From Rhynchospora pubera (Eukaryota > Streptophyta > Magnoliopsida > Poales > Cyperaceae), in NCBI GenBank assembly GCA_028095005.1, contig CM051463.1, positions 65,200,251-65,264,250 on the forward strand: a DNA stretch of 64,000 nucleotides, in the 5' to 3' direction. Positions 10,501-21,451 of this stretch are shown here, piece after piece. The first letter of the stretch is position 1. Each line of letters begins with the position of its first letter. Below the pieces are notes generated by a model that did no database searches, had not been told where the DNA came from, and worked only from the letters and a program-made list of their open reading frames with translations. The position numbers were made by a program, and so were the translations under genes.

Positions 10501-13500
10501 AGACATTATCAACCCGGACATCACGATCCAAGACAAGCCCCTGAAACATGTCACACCAGCAATGAAAGAGCAATTTGACAAGCATGTTCAGGCGCTACTC
10601 AAGATTGGCGTGATACGACCCAGTAAGAGCCGACACAGAACCATGGCAATGATGGTAAACTCAGGTACATCAATAGATCCAAAGACTGGTGCTGAAATCA
10701 AAGGCAAGGAGCGTATGGTATTTAATTACCGCACTCTCAATGATAATACCCACAAAGACCAATACAGCTTGTCAGGAATTAATACCATCCTTAAGAAAGT
10801 CGGCAATAGTCGAATTTACTCGAAATTCGACTTAAAAAGTGGGTTTCATCAGGTGGCAATGGATCCTGAATCGGTTGAGTGGACGGCTTTTGTCGTTCCA
10901 AATGGCTTGTATGAATGGCTAGTGATGAGTAGATTTTATATGCATATTCAGGTACCATTTTGTCTCCAAACTAAACCAATTACCTTGAGTTTACATAGTT
11001 TACATAGTTTAGATGAGTTTAGGTTAGTTTAATTAGAGTTTTGTGTCAAGAATGAGTTACTACCATAGTTTCTAATTTTATTACAGATTCTGGACAAGAA
11101 ATGACTTGGATGAGTCCATAAAGTTGAAGAGCTCGTTCTAAGCTTTCCAACGGATCTTGAATCACCTTAAACGGAGTTCGGATGAAGGAGATATGCTCAA
11201 AATATTGACAGGACGCAGTGCTGACATTTTCCTGCGACCCGCTGAAAGTCCCAGCGGCCCGCAGGCCTGGAACTGCCAGATTTAGCAGAATCGCCCGATT
11301 TGGCAATTCTATATTTGGATGGCGGTTTCTACCGACTCCAGGTGCATCCAGAGCACGTCTTTAGTTATTTCCAGCGTTTCTAGACCTTCCCAAGGCCTAT
11401 TAAAGACCTGTTTGAGGGAGAAAAAGAAGGAGACCAAATCCAAGGTCAATTTAGGGTTAGACATTGAGTTATTTGAGAGTTGAGTCTCAAGTCCAGATCG
11501 TGGCAGCGCCAAGCAGGTCATTTGCGACAGTAATAGACGTGTTTGATAGGAGATTTCGACACACGCAAGAGCAATTGGTTGTAATCTTTCCTTATTCTCA
11601 TTTTCTCTTGTGTTTGTATGATGTTTCTTAGTTGTTGATTGTTTGTTTTAGGGCTATGGTTGTAAACTCGAATTCTTAGTTGTTGATTGCATGTTTATTT
11701 AGTTTAGTTGATATCTTTGTGTTTTATACCTAGCTTGAATTGCTTGAATTGATTATGCCATGATTGTTTAAGTAGATTTGTTTACACCCGTTAAGTAGAG
11801 CTCGCTTAATTGCTAGGTGGTTAAGTCCAAATAAACTTAGATTATTAGGCATGATTATGATTAACATGAAGGTTGTAAACTGAAAGGTTAAACCAGGACT
11901 AGTTAACGAGAGTTAAGTCCTTTCCAAGAGTGAAAACTCAAGGATTTCATAGGTTAGAAAGGTATAAACTTGTAGAAACTAGACCACGAAAACGATAGTT
12001 GAAATCTAGGTTCTATACGAGGGAAATTGGGTTAATTAATTGATAACCAGACCTAAAACGAGAGTTTGATCTAGGAACCTTAATTAAGCCATTATCCCTA
12101 ACAATTATCAACTGAATTAGGTCAATTTGCAATCACATCGCTAATCCTAGCGGGCCGCTGAGTGAATCAGCGAGGTTGTCTATGCCCGCCAAGTAGCCAG
12201 CGACCAGTCTAATAGATTAGCGACCTAAGTTCTTTTAGCGGGCCGCTACGAGAGTCAGCGGGCCGCTGGAACTGGGACTAAGAAGAAGTGTTAGCAACCA
12301 GAAACCCTAGAATTTCATGACTTGTTGAATCTCTCTCATTAATTCTTGTTTTGACCTTGAAACCAGACTTAAGATTTGAATCCACCTGCAACCCTTAATT
12401 TACAAAAGAGTTGAACCGTCTAGCTAGTTTAGTAAAGTAAAGGACTAATATTCCAACACCGTCCCTGTGGATTCGACCCTCAAGCTGTTCTACAAACGAT
12501 TAGATCGGCAGACACGAGGTTTTTATTTTGAGACTTGGTTTCCCCATCGATCAGCTAGTTATGCCATTCGGGTTGAAAAATGCACCAGCAATTTTTCAAA
12601 GAAAGATGGACGACTGCTTCCGGGGAACGGAAAACTTCATAGCAGTCTACATCGATGATATACTAGTGTTTTCTGAAGATGAAGAACAGCATGCCAAACA
12701 CTTGGAGGCTATGCTGACAATTTGTGAGAAATGGGGGCTTGTACTTTCCCCAACTAAAATGAAAATAGCTGTACAGGAAATCGAATTTCTGGGTGCAGTT
12801 ATTGGAAACAGAAAAATCAAACTTCAGCCTCACATAATCAAGAAGATCATTTCTTTCGATGAAGAAAAATTGAAGGAGAAGGCTGGTATGAGATCATGGC
12901 TCGGCATTCTCAACTACGCCAGATCATACATACCAAAATTGGGGACATTACTTGGGCCATTATACTAAAAAACAAGCGAACACGGTGACAAAAGGCTCAA
13001 AAGTTCAGACTACGAGATCATTAGAAAGGTCAAACAAGCGGTGCAGCAGCTCCCAGATCTCGAGCTACCTCCGGAAGGATCCTACATCATCCTTGAAACA
13101 GACGGATGCATGGAAGGATGGGGTGGAGTATGGCATGACCCCCGAAACACGGAGAAAGTTTGTGCGTATGCAAGCGGGAAATTCCCAGTGATTAAATCCA
13201 CAATAGATGCAGAAATCTATGCTTTCATGGAAACAATGAAGGCACTCAAGATTCACTACCTGGATCAAAAGGAGATCACTCTCAGAACTGATTGCCAGGC
13301 CATAATTAGTTTCTATAACAAGTCAGCACAAAACAAACCTTCAAGAGTCCGATGGATTAATTTCGTTGACTTTGTTACAGGAACAGGAGTGCAAGTAAAT
13401 TTCGAGCACATTGATGGCAAAATGAATGTGCTAGCTGATTCGTTATCACGATTAACAGCAAATATGGTGAAAACTGGAAATTGCTATTTCGCTGATGAAC

Positions 13501-13631
13501 AATTGGCCGACTTAGAAAAGGTGCTCGAAGAAACAAAAGGAGCTCCTGAGGAGATAATCAAGCATCTGGCAACAATTATCGGGCATATTGATAATATGCT
13601 AGATGAAAAACCTTTCTTTCAAAACCTCTAG
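7562..13631 (+). pseudogene. pararetroviral polyprotein (coat-PR-RT-RNase H), interrupted
   Basis: An open frame runs from the ATG at 7562 into a solo LTR at 10923; the same coding frame resumes at 12559 and reads to a TAG at 13629-13631, broken only by a TAA at 12966-12968. Visible parts are: an acidic N-terminal region (to about residue 240); a coat-protein-like region ending in a CXCX2CX4HX4C zinc knuckle near residue 512; a second Cys-rich cluster near 630-657, typical of badnaviruses; a D-T-G-A aspartic protease site near residue 804; RT motifs before the LTR (FDLKSGFHQ) and after it (YIDD near 12649); RNase H with an E-T-D-G motif near 13098. The N-terminal region looks too short for a badnavirus movement protein, which I do not recognise here. 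The copy cannot make a full polymerase as it stands. Confidence 0.88.
10923..12553 (+). mobile_element. solo LTR inserted in the pararetroviral RT
   Basis: 1631 bp starting TGATGAG and ending ATCGATCA, flanked by the 5-bp duplication gctag (10918-10922 and 12554-12558). The reverse transcriptase frame is in register on both sides, which confirms the boundaries. It has no internal retrotransposon genes. Near its 3' end is the kind of 'ccctgtggattcgaccc' segment often seen in plant LTR retrotransposons. It contains repeated agcgggccgct motifs around 12148-12270. The open frames inside it are not genes. It must be younger than the viral insertion. Orientation is inferred from the 3' motif. Confidence 0.85.
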
Positions 13632-13881
13632 AGCAAGGCGATAAGCGGGCATGGTGGACCGCTGGAAAAACCCACTATACCTTGTATCTTAGGAACTGTC
13701 TGGTAGTAATCTACGGAAAGCTACTGACATTTTTAGTTTGCTTATAATTTTTATTTTGTGTGAATTTTTGTTTCTTTTTCAGATCTGATGGTAATCTACG
13801 GAAAATCATTGATCTTTGGCAGTAATCTACGGAAAACTGTCTTTTGTTTAATAGTTTCAGTTTGTTTATATTTTTGCAGAA
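13632..13881 (+). repeat. three copies of a 'gtaatctacggaaa' motif
   Basis: The spacer between polyprotein and downstream ORF repeats gtaatctacggaaa near 13706, 13790 and 13822, with small changes. It ends in a T-rich tract and 'tttttgcag' directly before the next ATG, which resembles a 3' splice site. It may serve expression of the downstream ORF. Confidence 0.55.
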
Positions 13882-14307
13882 ATGGTGCTGGAATATTTAA
13901 CCCATATTTTTAGAAGCTATGAAGGATCTCCACGTTATAGTCTCAGGCCAGATTCCAGGATAGCTCTTAACAACGCTGTTCGCTGGGGAGCATCATGTGG
14001 CCAGACAGAAGAAATAGAAGACTATGAGACAATCACTTGTGATTTATTGTTTTCAAGGCCAACCTTAAATATGGAGGGAGGAATGAGAACAAGGCTCATG
14101 GAATTACACCAAGCCCAAATCCAAAAGTCCCTTACAGAGCTTGAAAAATTGCTAGTCATGAGCAATTTGCAGAAAATCAGACTTGAACAACATGCTAGCA
14201 AGGATAATTGGGCAAGGGATGCCCTCGAACCTGTTAACGATAATATCGAAAAGTTGATTGAAGCTCACAGTAAGCTTCGAATAATCCAGCAGAGCATCTA
14301 TTATTAG
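13882..14307 (+). CDS. pararetroviral downstream ORF, unknown function
   Basis: 141 codons, intact, ATG at 13882 and TAG at 14305-14307. The C-terminal two thirds are Leu-, Glu- and Lys-rich with a heptad-like pattern (about residues 70-135), suggesting a coiled coil. The N-terminus has aromatic and Arg-rich segments and two or three cysteines. It lies between RNase H and the promoter region, the position of ORF4 in rice tungro bacilliform virus, whose product is made from a spliced RNA. I do not recognise sequence similarity to that protein. The splice-acceptor-like 'tttttgcag' two bases before the ATG would fit spliced expression. Standard badnaviruses lack a gene exactly here. Confidence 0.55.
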   Translation: MVLEYLTHIFRSYEGSPRYSLRPDSRIALNNAVRWGASCGQTEEIEDYETITCDLLFSRPTLNMEGGMRTRLMELHQAQIQKSLTELEKLLVMSNLQKIRLEQHASKDNWARDALEPVNDNIEKLIEAHSKLRIIQQSIYY

Positions 14308-14599
14308 GTAGTATGCATAATATGCTTACTTTCGGTGCCAACCTGTTTGGTCTGTTAGTGGGCATCTTTTCTTTTCTAAAAGGCATCTTTATAATGGTGC
14401 CAATATGTAATAATTGTACTGGTGTGTTTTAGTGCGCCACTTGGTGCATTTTTAGGCGCATTATTGAAGTAGTGCGTTTTTCTTTATTTTGCTTTTGGAC
14501 AGCACTGAGGTAGTGCTTTCCTTTATTTCATTTTCAGATCGCACTAGGTGTGTCAGTGCGCATCTTTTTATTTGAGTGGGAGACAAAAGTATGTGGTAA

Positions 14600-14770
14600 T
14601 CCAATTAATTGCATGACGATGGGGCCCAATGAGCACCCGATGCATTATTGAGATACCAGACTCGAGTCTCTATAAAAGAGTGTCATTTAGAAGTTGCAAG
14701 ACACACAGAAAAACTCTGAAGTCTTACTTCTTCTCTTGTAATCTTATTCTATCAATAAAAACTCTTTTGC
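14600..14770 (+). promoter_or_regulatory. pararetroviral promoter and poly(A) signal
   Basis: TATA box tataaaag at 14671, a TGACG motif at 14613-14617 that could act as half of an as-1 type site, and an AATAAA at 14754-14759. The TATA-to-AATAAA spacing of roughly 85 bases fits the short terminally redundant transcript of Caulimoviridae, where the poly(A) signal lies just downstream of the transcription start. Confidence 0.6.
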
Positions 14771-14852
14771 AATTCCATAAAAATCTTTGAAGCCAGCATT
14801 ACTTATAATCCGAAGTTTCAAAGTCGATCCGTCCGTTTCCACTTTTCCACTT

Positions 14853-14870
14853 TGGTATCAGAGCAAGGTT
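14853..14870 (+). other. tRNA-Met primer-binding site
   Basis: TGGTATCAGAGC at 14853-14864 is complementary to the 3' end of plant initiator tRNA-Met, the minus-strand primer of Caulimoviridae. In the circular viral genome it marks position 1. Its place downstream of the promoter is as expected. Confidence 0.85.
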
Positions 14871-15240
14871 TGTTTCTTAATATTATTTATGGCTTTCTAA
14901 ATTTCTATGTGTTCTAGGTAGGCACTTAAGGGGGAAATTATGCCAAATCCTTAGAAAATTCAAAGCTTGAAACATATATCTAAATTGATTAAGTCTGAGA
15001 ACGTTAATTAAAGGTTTGAAAATTCTAAAAATTTTGGAAGAATCAAAAGAATCACACTGCCGTACAGTACTTATTAGAAAGGAAGATCGCGGATAAACAC
15101 TGTGATGTGAGAGGAACCTAAGATCAATAGAAATTATCATTCTAAAAATTAAGTTCAAAGACTGTTAACCCGAGTGCACAATTGGAGTAACTCTAGTATA
15201 AATACCAGGGAATATTCCCTCTAGAGTGGCAAAAACACAG
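14871..15240 (+). other. probable viral leader, with palindrome
   Basis: AT-rich sequence after the primer site with scattered short ATG frames, as in caulimovirid leaders. At 15189-15226 it has an inverted repeat (actctag ... ctagagt) enclosing the perfect palindrome agggaatattccct. The long leader stem and the start of the small ORFs are not complete here; the virus-host border is not clear. Confidence 0.4.
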
Positions 15241-16100
15241 TTTTGAAGATTTCGGGTGGCATAAACAAAATTGCCCCTTTTTTCTATGCGCGGCTTCTGT
15301 TATTTCTTATATGAAATATACTTTTACAAGGGTGTACTTGACAAATTGCTCATGATTGTAAATTTGTAATAAATACAGTAATACACTGGCTACGCCACCT
15401 CTTTCAGTACTAGCCTTTGAAAGACGTGTGCGGGAGACTGAGCTTAGGCCAAGGAAGCGTTACCAGGCGGCGAGGATCAAGATTCAAGGGTAGTTTTGAC
15501 TTCTACTTAGCACTTAGCAGCCGCTGCTAGCTTTTCTAAATGAGAGTAACTTTGCCTTATGCTTTATTTTGTCAAATACTAAAAAGATTGTAAAGACAAA
15601 CTTAAATACCACTTAGCACGCCAAGTTTTTACTTAAAAATATAAGGTTAATTTGGATGTAATTATGAACAAAAATGCAGCATGGCCCCCTCAAAAAGTAA
15701 AATTGTATATTTTGCACTCCTGAAGCTAATAAACTATTTTTGTTGTTAAAAGGATCCCGCATTTTTGTTAGAATATCTGAACTTGTTTAACCGAAGCTCA
15801 CTTCTTTTTCGTGTGCAAATTTTTAAATGTTTTTTTATATATATTTTTGGCACATGGGGTTTTGGGTTGCATATTTGGACAAAGTCAGAAAAGAGGAATT
15901 AGGAATTTAGGATAAGCAATGACGCTAACCATTTATTATTTTATTCATTTATTGTCCAAAAAATCTGCGCCTATCTACTTCACACTGACCATAATAAATG
16001 ACATGGGGCCTTAACATGCCAACATATGCAAATTTTGAGCCATTGTCCAAATGGAAATAGAAAGTTAGAAACAGAGAAAGAACTAGAGCAACAACGACAA
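15241..16100. other. CslE upstream region
   Basis: Mostly AT-rich, with TATA-like sequence near 15835 (tttttatatatat). At about 15403-15491 there is a short exon-like piece: a CT-rich tract and CAG, then 28 or so Arg-rich codons ending in TAG. I cannot identify it and it may be chance. The CslE 5' untranslated region probably starts within the last 150 bases. Confidence 0.4.
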
Positions 16101-19100
16101 ATGGGGGTGGGAGAAGGGAAACTTCCTCTTTTTGAAACCAGGGTTAGGAAAGGAAGAACATTGTACCAGTTATATGCCTTGTCAGTGCTTTTGTCAATTT
16201 GCATGATTTCGGCTTACAGAGCTTTGCACATCCCAGCAGATGGAGAGAAAGGAAGGTGGGCTTGGATTGGACTGTCTATGGCTGAGTTTTGGTTTGGGTT
16301 TTACTGGATCCTCACTCAATCACTCCGGTGGAACTTGGTTTATCATCACACCTTTAAAAACAGGCTCTCAACAAGGTAAAATTATTGTTGACATGGTTCT
16401 CAACACATTGTACCTAAAGAATACATATTAATTAAGAATCCATGCTGCTTCAAATGCACACTGACAGAATTTTGGTATAACGACATTTGTGCCTATTATG
16501 AACTTCCATGTAAAAGTTTATACATCTCATTAGTTTTATGATATTAATTTTTGAATAGTGGCACCATTTAAATGGAAGATCCTGTATCAATCAAAGAATT
16601 GTTAGATGCGTGTTTTGGACAGTTTGGTTTTCAATCACCTCTTGTCCTTCTTTCATTTTATCAAAAATATTTTTTTTCATGTTTTCATATTTAGGTACAA
16701 GGATAACCTCCCCGGAGTAGACATCTTTGTATGTACAGCAGATCCAAAGATAGAGCCTCCAATTATGGTTATCAATACAGTGCTCTCAGTAATGGCATAC
16801 GAATACCCGACCGAGAAGCTGAGTGTCTACCTGTCTGATGATGGTGGTTCTGATATTACCTTCTATGCACTCTTAGAGGCATCACGATTTGCAAAAGCTT
16901 GGATTCCCTTTTGCAAGAAATATAAAATAGAGCCCAGATCTCCAGGGGCTTATTTCAAAGAAGCATCTTCTGGGCCAGATGATGGCTTACGTGAGTGGTT
17001 GGATATAAAGGTTTGTAAGTTCAGTGTACTTCCCAGAATAACAAAAGAAAATTGATTGTCGGGTTTGGGCTTTGCTAAATGATGCATGTAGAGGTTACAT
17101 TACCAACAGGTACAGGTATTGCCAGTAATCATATAGTAATCATATCCATACTAATTGGCATTGAAACCTGTCCTATTGAGTTTTAAGGGGCAATTTGGTG
17201 TTTTTTCTTGGTCATATTTGATGCTCTTTACCTTAATCGGTAGTTGACCTAATAATATCCAAATGTAAAACACTAGAAAAGTACTGCTATAATAATTTGC
17301 ATCTTTTTTTTTTTTTCATAACTAAAATTTTTCATGCTTGAAGAGGCTGTATGAGGAGATGGAGAACAACATAAATTCTGTGGCAAACTCTGGTGTAGTT
17401 AACAATGACATACGCAAACAACACAAAGGATTCTCTGAGTGGAGTGGTATGACAACACCTCGGGATCATCAGCCAATTGTTAAAGTAAATCTCAGTTCCT
17501 TATTGTCCATGCAAAAAGAAATATAATTGAGAAGAAATATATATGGGCAAAATCAACAAATCAATGTCACATATCTTGGATCATTATTTATAATTTCTTT
17601 ATAGATTCTGATTGATGGAAGAGATGGAGCTAGAGACTTTGAAGGTAATGTATTGCCTACTCTTGTTTACATGGCTCGTGAGAAGAAACAGCACCGGCAT
17701 CACAATTTCAAAGCTGGAGCAATGAATTCTTTGGTACATCTCTACTTTGTAAAAATAAGAATTCCACACTTGTTTATTTTTCACGAGATATTAGAATATC
17801 CTTTAAAGCATCTTTTAGGTTAGTTGAACTATCTGCTAAGGAAAACTTCTTCCGGGATAGTGATTATATCAATTAATATCATAACATTGGCATCTTTTTA
17901 ATATTAAATGGAGTTTCTCTTTTTCAATTTCCTTTGGGTCAGCTAAGAGTTTCATCAGAGATAAGCAATGGGGCACTTATCCTAAATGTAGACTGTGACA
18001 TGTACTCGAACAACTCTGAGACTATCAAAGATGCATTGTGTTTTTTCATGGATGAAGAGAAAGGTCATGAAGTTGCCTTTATTCAGCTCCCCCAGCACTT
18101 CAATAATGTTACCAAGAATGATCTTTATGGCAATTCAATCCTATCCATCAGTGAGGTACTGGAAATTGAATTATTTATTCTGGTAAAAAAATATATTAGA
18201 CTGCAACTGAACAAGCTGAGTTGTGACATGCAAAAATAAATGAAATGACCATGATTTGAGTTAATATATTTGCAAAATACTTCCAATTCAAATTTGTGAG
18301 CTAATGTTGATTCTGGAAGAGAAAATTTCACACATGGAACTTCCTAAAATTTTCCTTTAATGGTAGACACTTTTATTCTCTATTTTTCCATTTTTTTTTT
18401 GATTTTTTCTCAACATAATGTCATGACCCTTTTTTTTTTTTTTGTATAATCAAGATTGACTTCCATGGATTGGATGGATATGGTGGTCCTTTGTATATTG
18501 GATCAGGCTGTTACCATAGAAGAGAAAGTTTGCTTGGGAAGAAGTATGACCAAACTCATAAATTGGAACTTGTAGCAAGGGAGAGGGACTACAAATCAAC
18601 TTCATTAGACTTAGAAGAAAGAGCCAAAAACCTTATTACTTGTACTTTCGAGGACAACACTCAATGGGGCAATGAGGTCTGTGTTGCTCATAGTTTTCAG
18701 TTTACCCCTTTTTCTCTCATGTTCAAGGTCACCTTGGAAGCAAAAAAGCAAATTCCAATGTTTAATTTGAGCACCATGAATAAACAACGAAAGAATGTAC
18801 TAAAAGGCTAAAACTAGAAGAAAATATGTCAGGTATCCGTTGAACAAGTTCAGGATATACTGGGAATATGATACCTAAAAAAAAAAGCCTTAATTACAAT
18901 GGGCCAAAGGTCTTATATCAACAGACTAAAAAAGAGAATTGTGAGAACCAAAAGAATGCAATTTATTTTCTATCTTATTGAAGTGAAATATGTTCCGAAG
19001 TGAAATATGTTCCAAATTTCAATAGGTTGGGCTAAAATATGGGTGCCCAGTAGAAGATGTAATCACTGGCCTGTCAATCCAATGTAATGGCTGGAAATCA

Positions 19101-20239
19101 GTGTACTTCAACCCTCGACAGAGGGGCTTCTTAGGCGTTGCCCCTGTAACACTTGAACAAGTACTGGTGCAGCACAAGAGATGGTCTGAAGGTGACTTTC
19201 AAATAATTTTATCCAAGTATAGCCCCATATCCTATGGGCGCAACAAGATAACAATTGGACTTCAAATGGGTTATGCCACTTACTGTTTGTGGGCTCCCTG
19301 TTCAATTCCTACACTATATTATGCAATCATCCCTCCTATCTATTTTCTCCATGGCATCTCCTTATTTCCTGTTGTAAGAACCTCTCTCTCCTTTATTGCC
19401 AGAGCCATCTCAATTATTTAATTAATTCTGTCTTCAGTATCTCTAAGCTAAATAGCATGTTGATACTATTTTTTTTTAAATGCAACTGATATTGCATCCC
19501 AACAAGGCAACAATAAAGAGATATTTACTTATCTTTTGCTGGTATTATGTTATACTGGTACTGTGTACATGGTAGTACACCTGTGACACAAATGGTTATA
19601 TATCAATGCTACTTTGAAGGAATATGGTAGTTGATTCTTCGTTGCTTAATTAGATTTCTCTATTAATAGTTATATACCATTACCAATGTGCAGGCAAGTG
19701 ACTGTTGGTTCCTGCCTTTTGCATATGTTATCACCGTGACATCCATCTATAGCTTAGTAGAGTCTCTAATGGTGGGATACACAGCCAAAGGCTGGTGGAA
19801 TGAACAAAGGATCTGGCTTTACAAGAGGTTGGCTTCCTACCCTTTTGCACTATTTGATACAGCACTGAAGCAGATTGGCATTGCTAAGTCAGCATTTGTT
19901 ATCACTGCAAAGGTGGCCAGTGATGAGGTATTACAACGATACAACAAAGAGATTATTGAGTTTGGCTCAGCATCAGTTCCTGTTGTTATTATAGCAACAG
20001 TGGCTGTTCTTAGCCCTGTTTGCTTGATAATTGGTCTATGGAGGCTGCTGGTTGTGCAAGGAGTCGGATTGATGGGTTCAATGCTGACACAAGTAATAAT
20101 TTGTGGTGTGGTTACTCTTATTAACTTACCTGTTTATGAAGCTATGCTTGTACGGCAGGATGCTGGCCGCATACCAACATTTGTCGCGTTGATATCCTTA
20201 ACCCTATCATATGTTGCTTATGCTTTGCCACTTGATTAG
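16101..20239 (+). CDS. CSLE1: cellulose synthase-like protein E (CslE)
   Basis: Eight exons: 16101-16375, 16695-17010, 17344-17484, 17605-17733, 17943-18155, 18455-18676, 19026-19373 and 19694-20239. All junctions are GT-AG and in phase, giving 2190 bases (729 residues), about the length of known CslE proteins. Family 2 glycosyltransferase of the Golgi or plasma membrane that makes a wall polysaccharide; the CslE product is not settled. Two membrane spans lie near residues 20-42 and 54-76. The catalytic DDG is near 138, DCD near 303, the third Asp (ED) near 440, QHKRW near 481, then a cluster of C-terminal spans. I chose the ATG at 16101, just before the conserved LPLFET start; an in-frame ATG at 16026 would add 25 residues. 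It looks intact. The symbol marks the subfamily, not a proven orthologue. Confidence 0.92.
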
Positions 20240-21451
20240 ATAAACTGGTAAAGATTGCTAAATTTTTCTATTAATTTAAGAAAGGTAAAATTATAGAAAA
20301 ATAAGTTGACGTCTCTTGCATCGTGAATTACAGATAGGAAGATAAATAAATGGATGTACTTTTTGCATTTTTTGTAGTAGGATAAAAAGGGCACTGTTTG
20401 TTATATAATTTATTTCATTTTTCCTGTGAAGAACGCTGCACATGCAATTATTGATTATCATTTTGTTCTTTTTTGGTGGGGGAAGGGTGGTGGTGGTGGC
20501 GAGACAGGATTTGTTCAGAATTCTATACGCACAATTAAGCAAATTAGAGGTCTTAATTTGTAAGATTTTATTGTCATTTGATTACCTTACTATTGGCTAT
20601 TGGACTTTTTTAAAATAATATCGGTCATTCATAAAAATTTCCGATTATTAAGGCATAATTGGACTATATGAAACAATAAATACAGCATTTTATGGGGTGC
20701 TTCATATATATATGCCAATATTTCTTTTCCCCGAATAACTCCATATTTTCAAATGACGAGACTGTCCCTATTTTGCACCTTTTGTCGGAACGCTTTTTTG
20801 GTTGCTATCTCGGTACACTTTTTTTTATTTTGACCTGTGTCATGTGTGAGTGTGACAGTCTAGACATGGCTGCACGGTTGTCCTAGGCAAAGGTGCACGA
20901 CCTGTAAGATGCCATTGTACAATAAAGAAATTTTGAGCTCAATTTAGTTAATTAAATTAGACTTCGCTTAATCTTGCTTATGCATCCTTTTAGGTTCAAT
21001 AGTGTACGACGGTGGAAATCGTACAGGTCAACAATTAAGAACACCAAATAACAATTAGAAGCAGAAAAAAAGCTAACAAAGTAACAATGCTAAAATGATA
21101 TGACCAATGAAGTTGTTTAAACAACTACAGTCGATCAGTCATACTTCCGTAGAACAATATCAACACAAAATGTCCACACTATATGGTAAGACATCCCTGA
21201 TACTTTTAGGACATCAGCATTACGTTCTGAAAAACAGTACACAGAGATAACTCAACAAATCAAATGTACTTATCTGATCACGAACCATACCCAGAAAAGT
21301 TAAACAAAATAAGTAACAACAAAGAAAATAAAACCATACATCCATATAGATATCAGTAATTAAACAAATCAACACGATATTAGAAGATAATTTGCTAACA
21401 ATTGTAATTATATACCAGTATTTATATCTCAGCTGCAACAGATCATTGATC
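20240..21451. other. intergenic between CslE and F-box gene
   Basis: 3' flank of CslE, then AT-rich sequence with no supported gene. The ORF at 20692-20886 is short and Phe/Cys-rich without a domain. The genes converge, so both 3' untranslated regions lie here. Confidence 0.5.

Larger units (their letters stand above)
7171..15240 (+). mobile_element. endogenous badnavirus-like pararetrovirus
   Basis: Gene order on one strand: small AUG-less ORF, long polyprotein (coat with CCHC knuckle, second Cys cluster, aspartic protease, reverse transcriptase, RNase H), small downstream ORF, TATA promoter, polyadenylation signal, then a tRNA-Met-complementary primer site. This is the plan of Caulimoviridae, nearest to Badnavirus/Tungrovirus because of the two Cys motifs and the ATGA overlap. 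No integrase and no flanking LTRs are present, as expected for a pararetrovirus. It is a linear, roughly one-genome-length, permuted copy. It is interrupted by a solo LTR and one stop codon in pol. Both edges are approximate: the left may be near 7171, the right somewhere between 14900 and 15250. Confidence 0.85.

Noticed and set aside
14853..14870. tRNA-Met gene
   Set aside because: Only the 12-base primer complement is present; there is no tRNA cloverleaf.
7171..15240. Ty3/Gypsy retrotransposon
   Set aside because: The long frame has the double Cys motif of badnaviruses, has no integrase after RNase H, and has no LTR pair around it. The LTR inside it is a separate insertion with its own target duplication.
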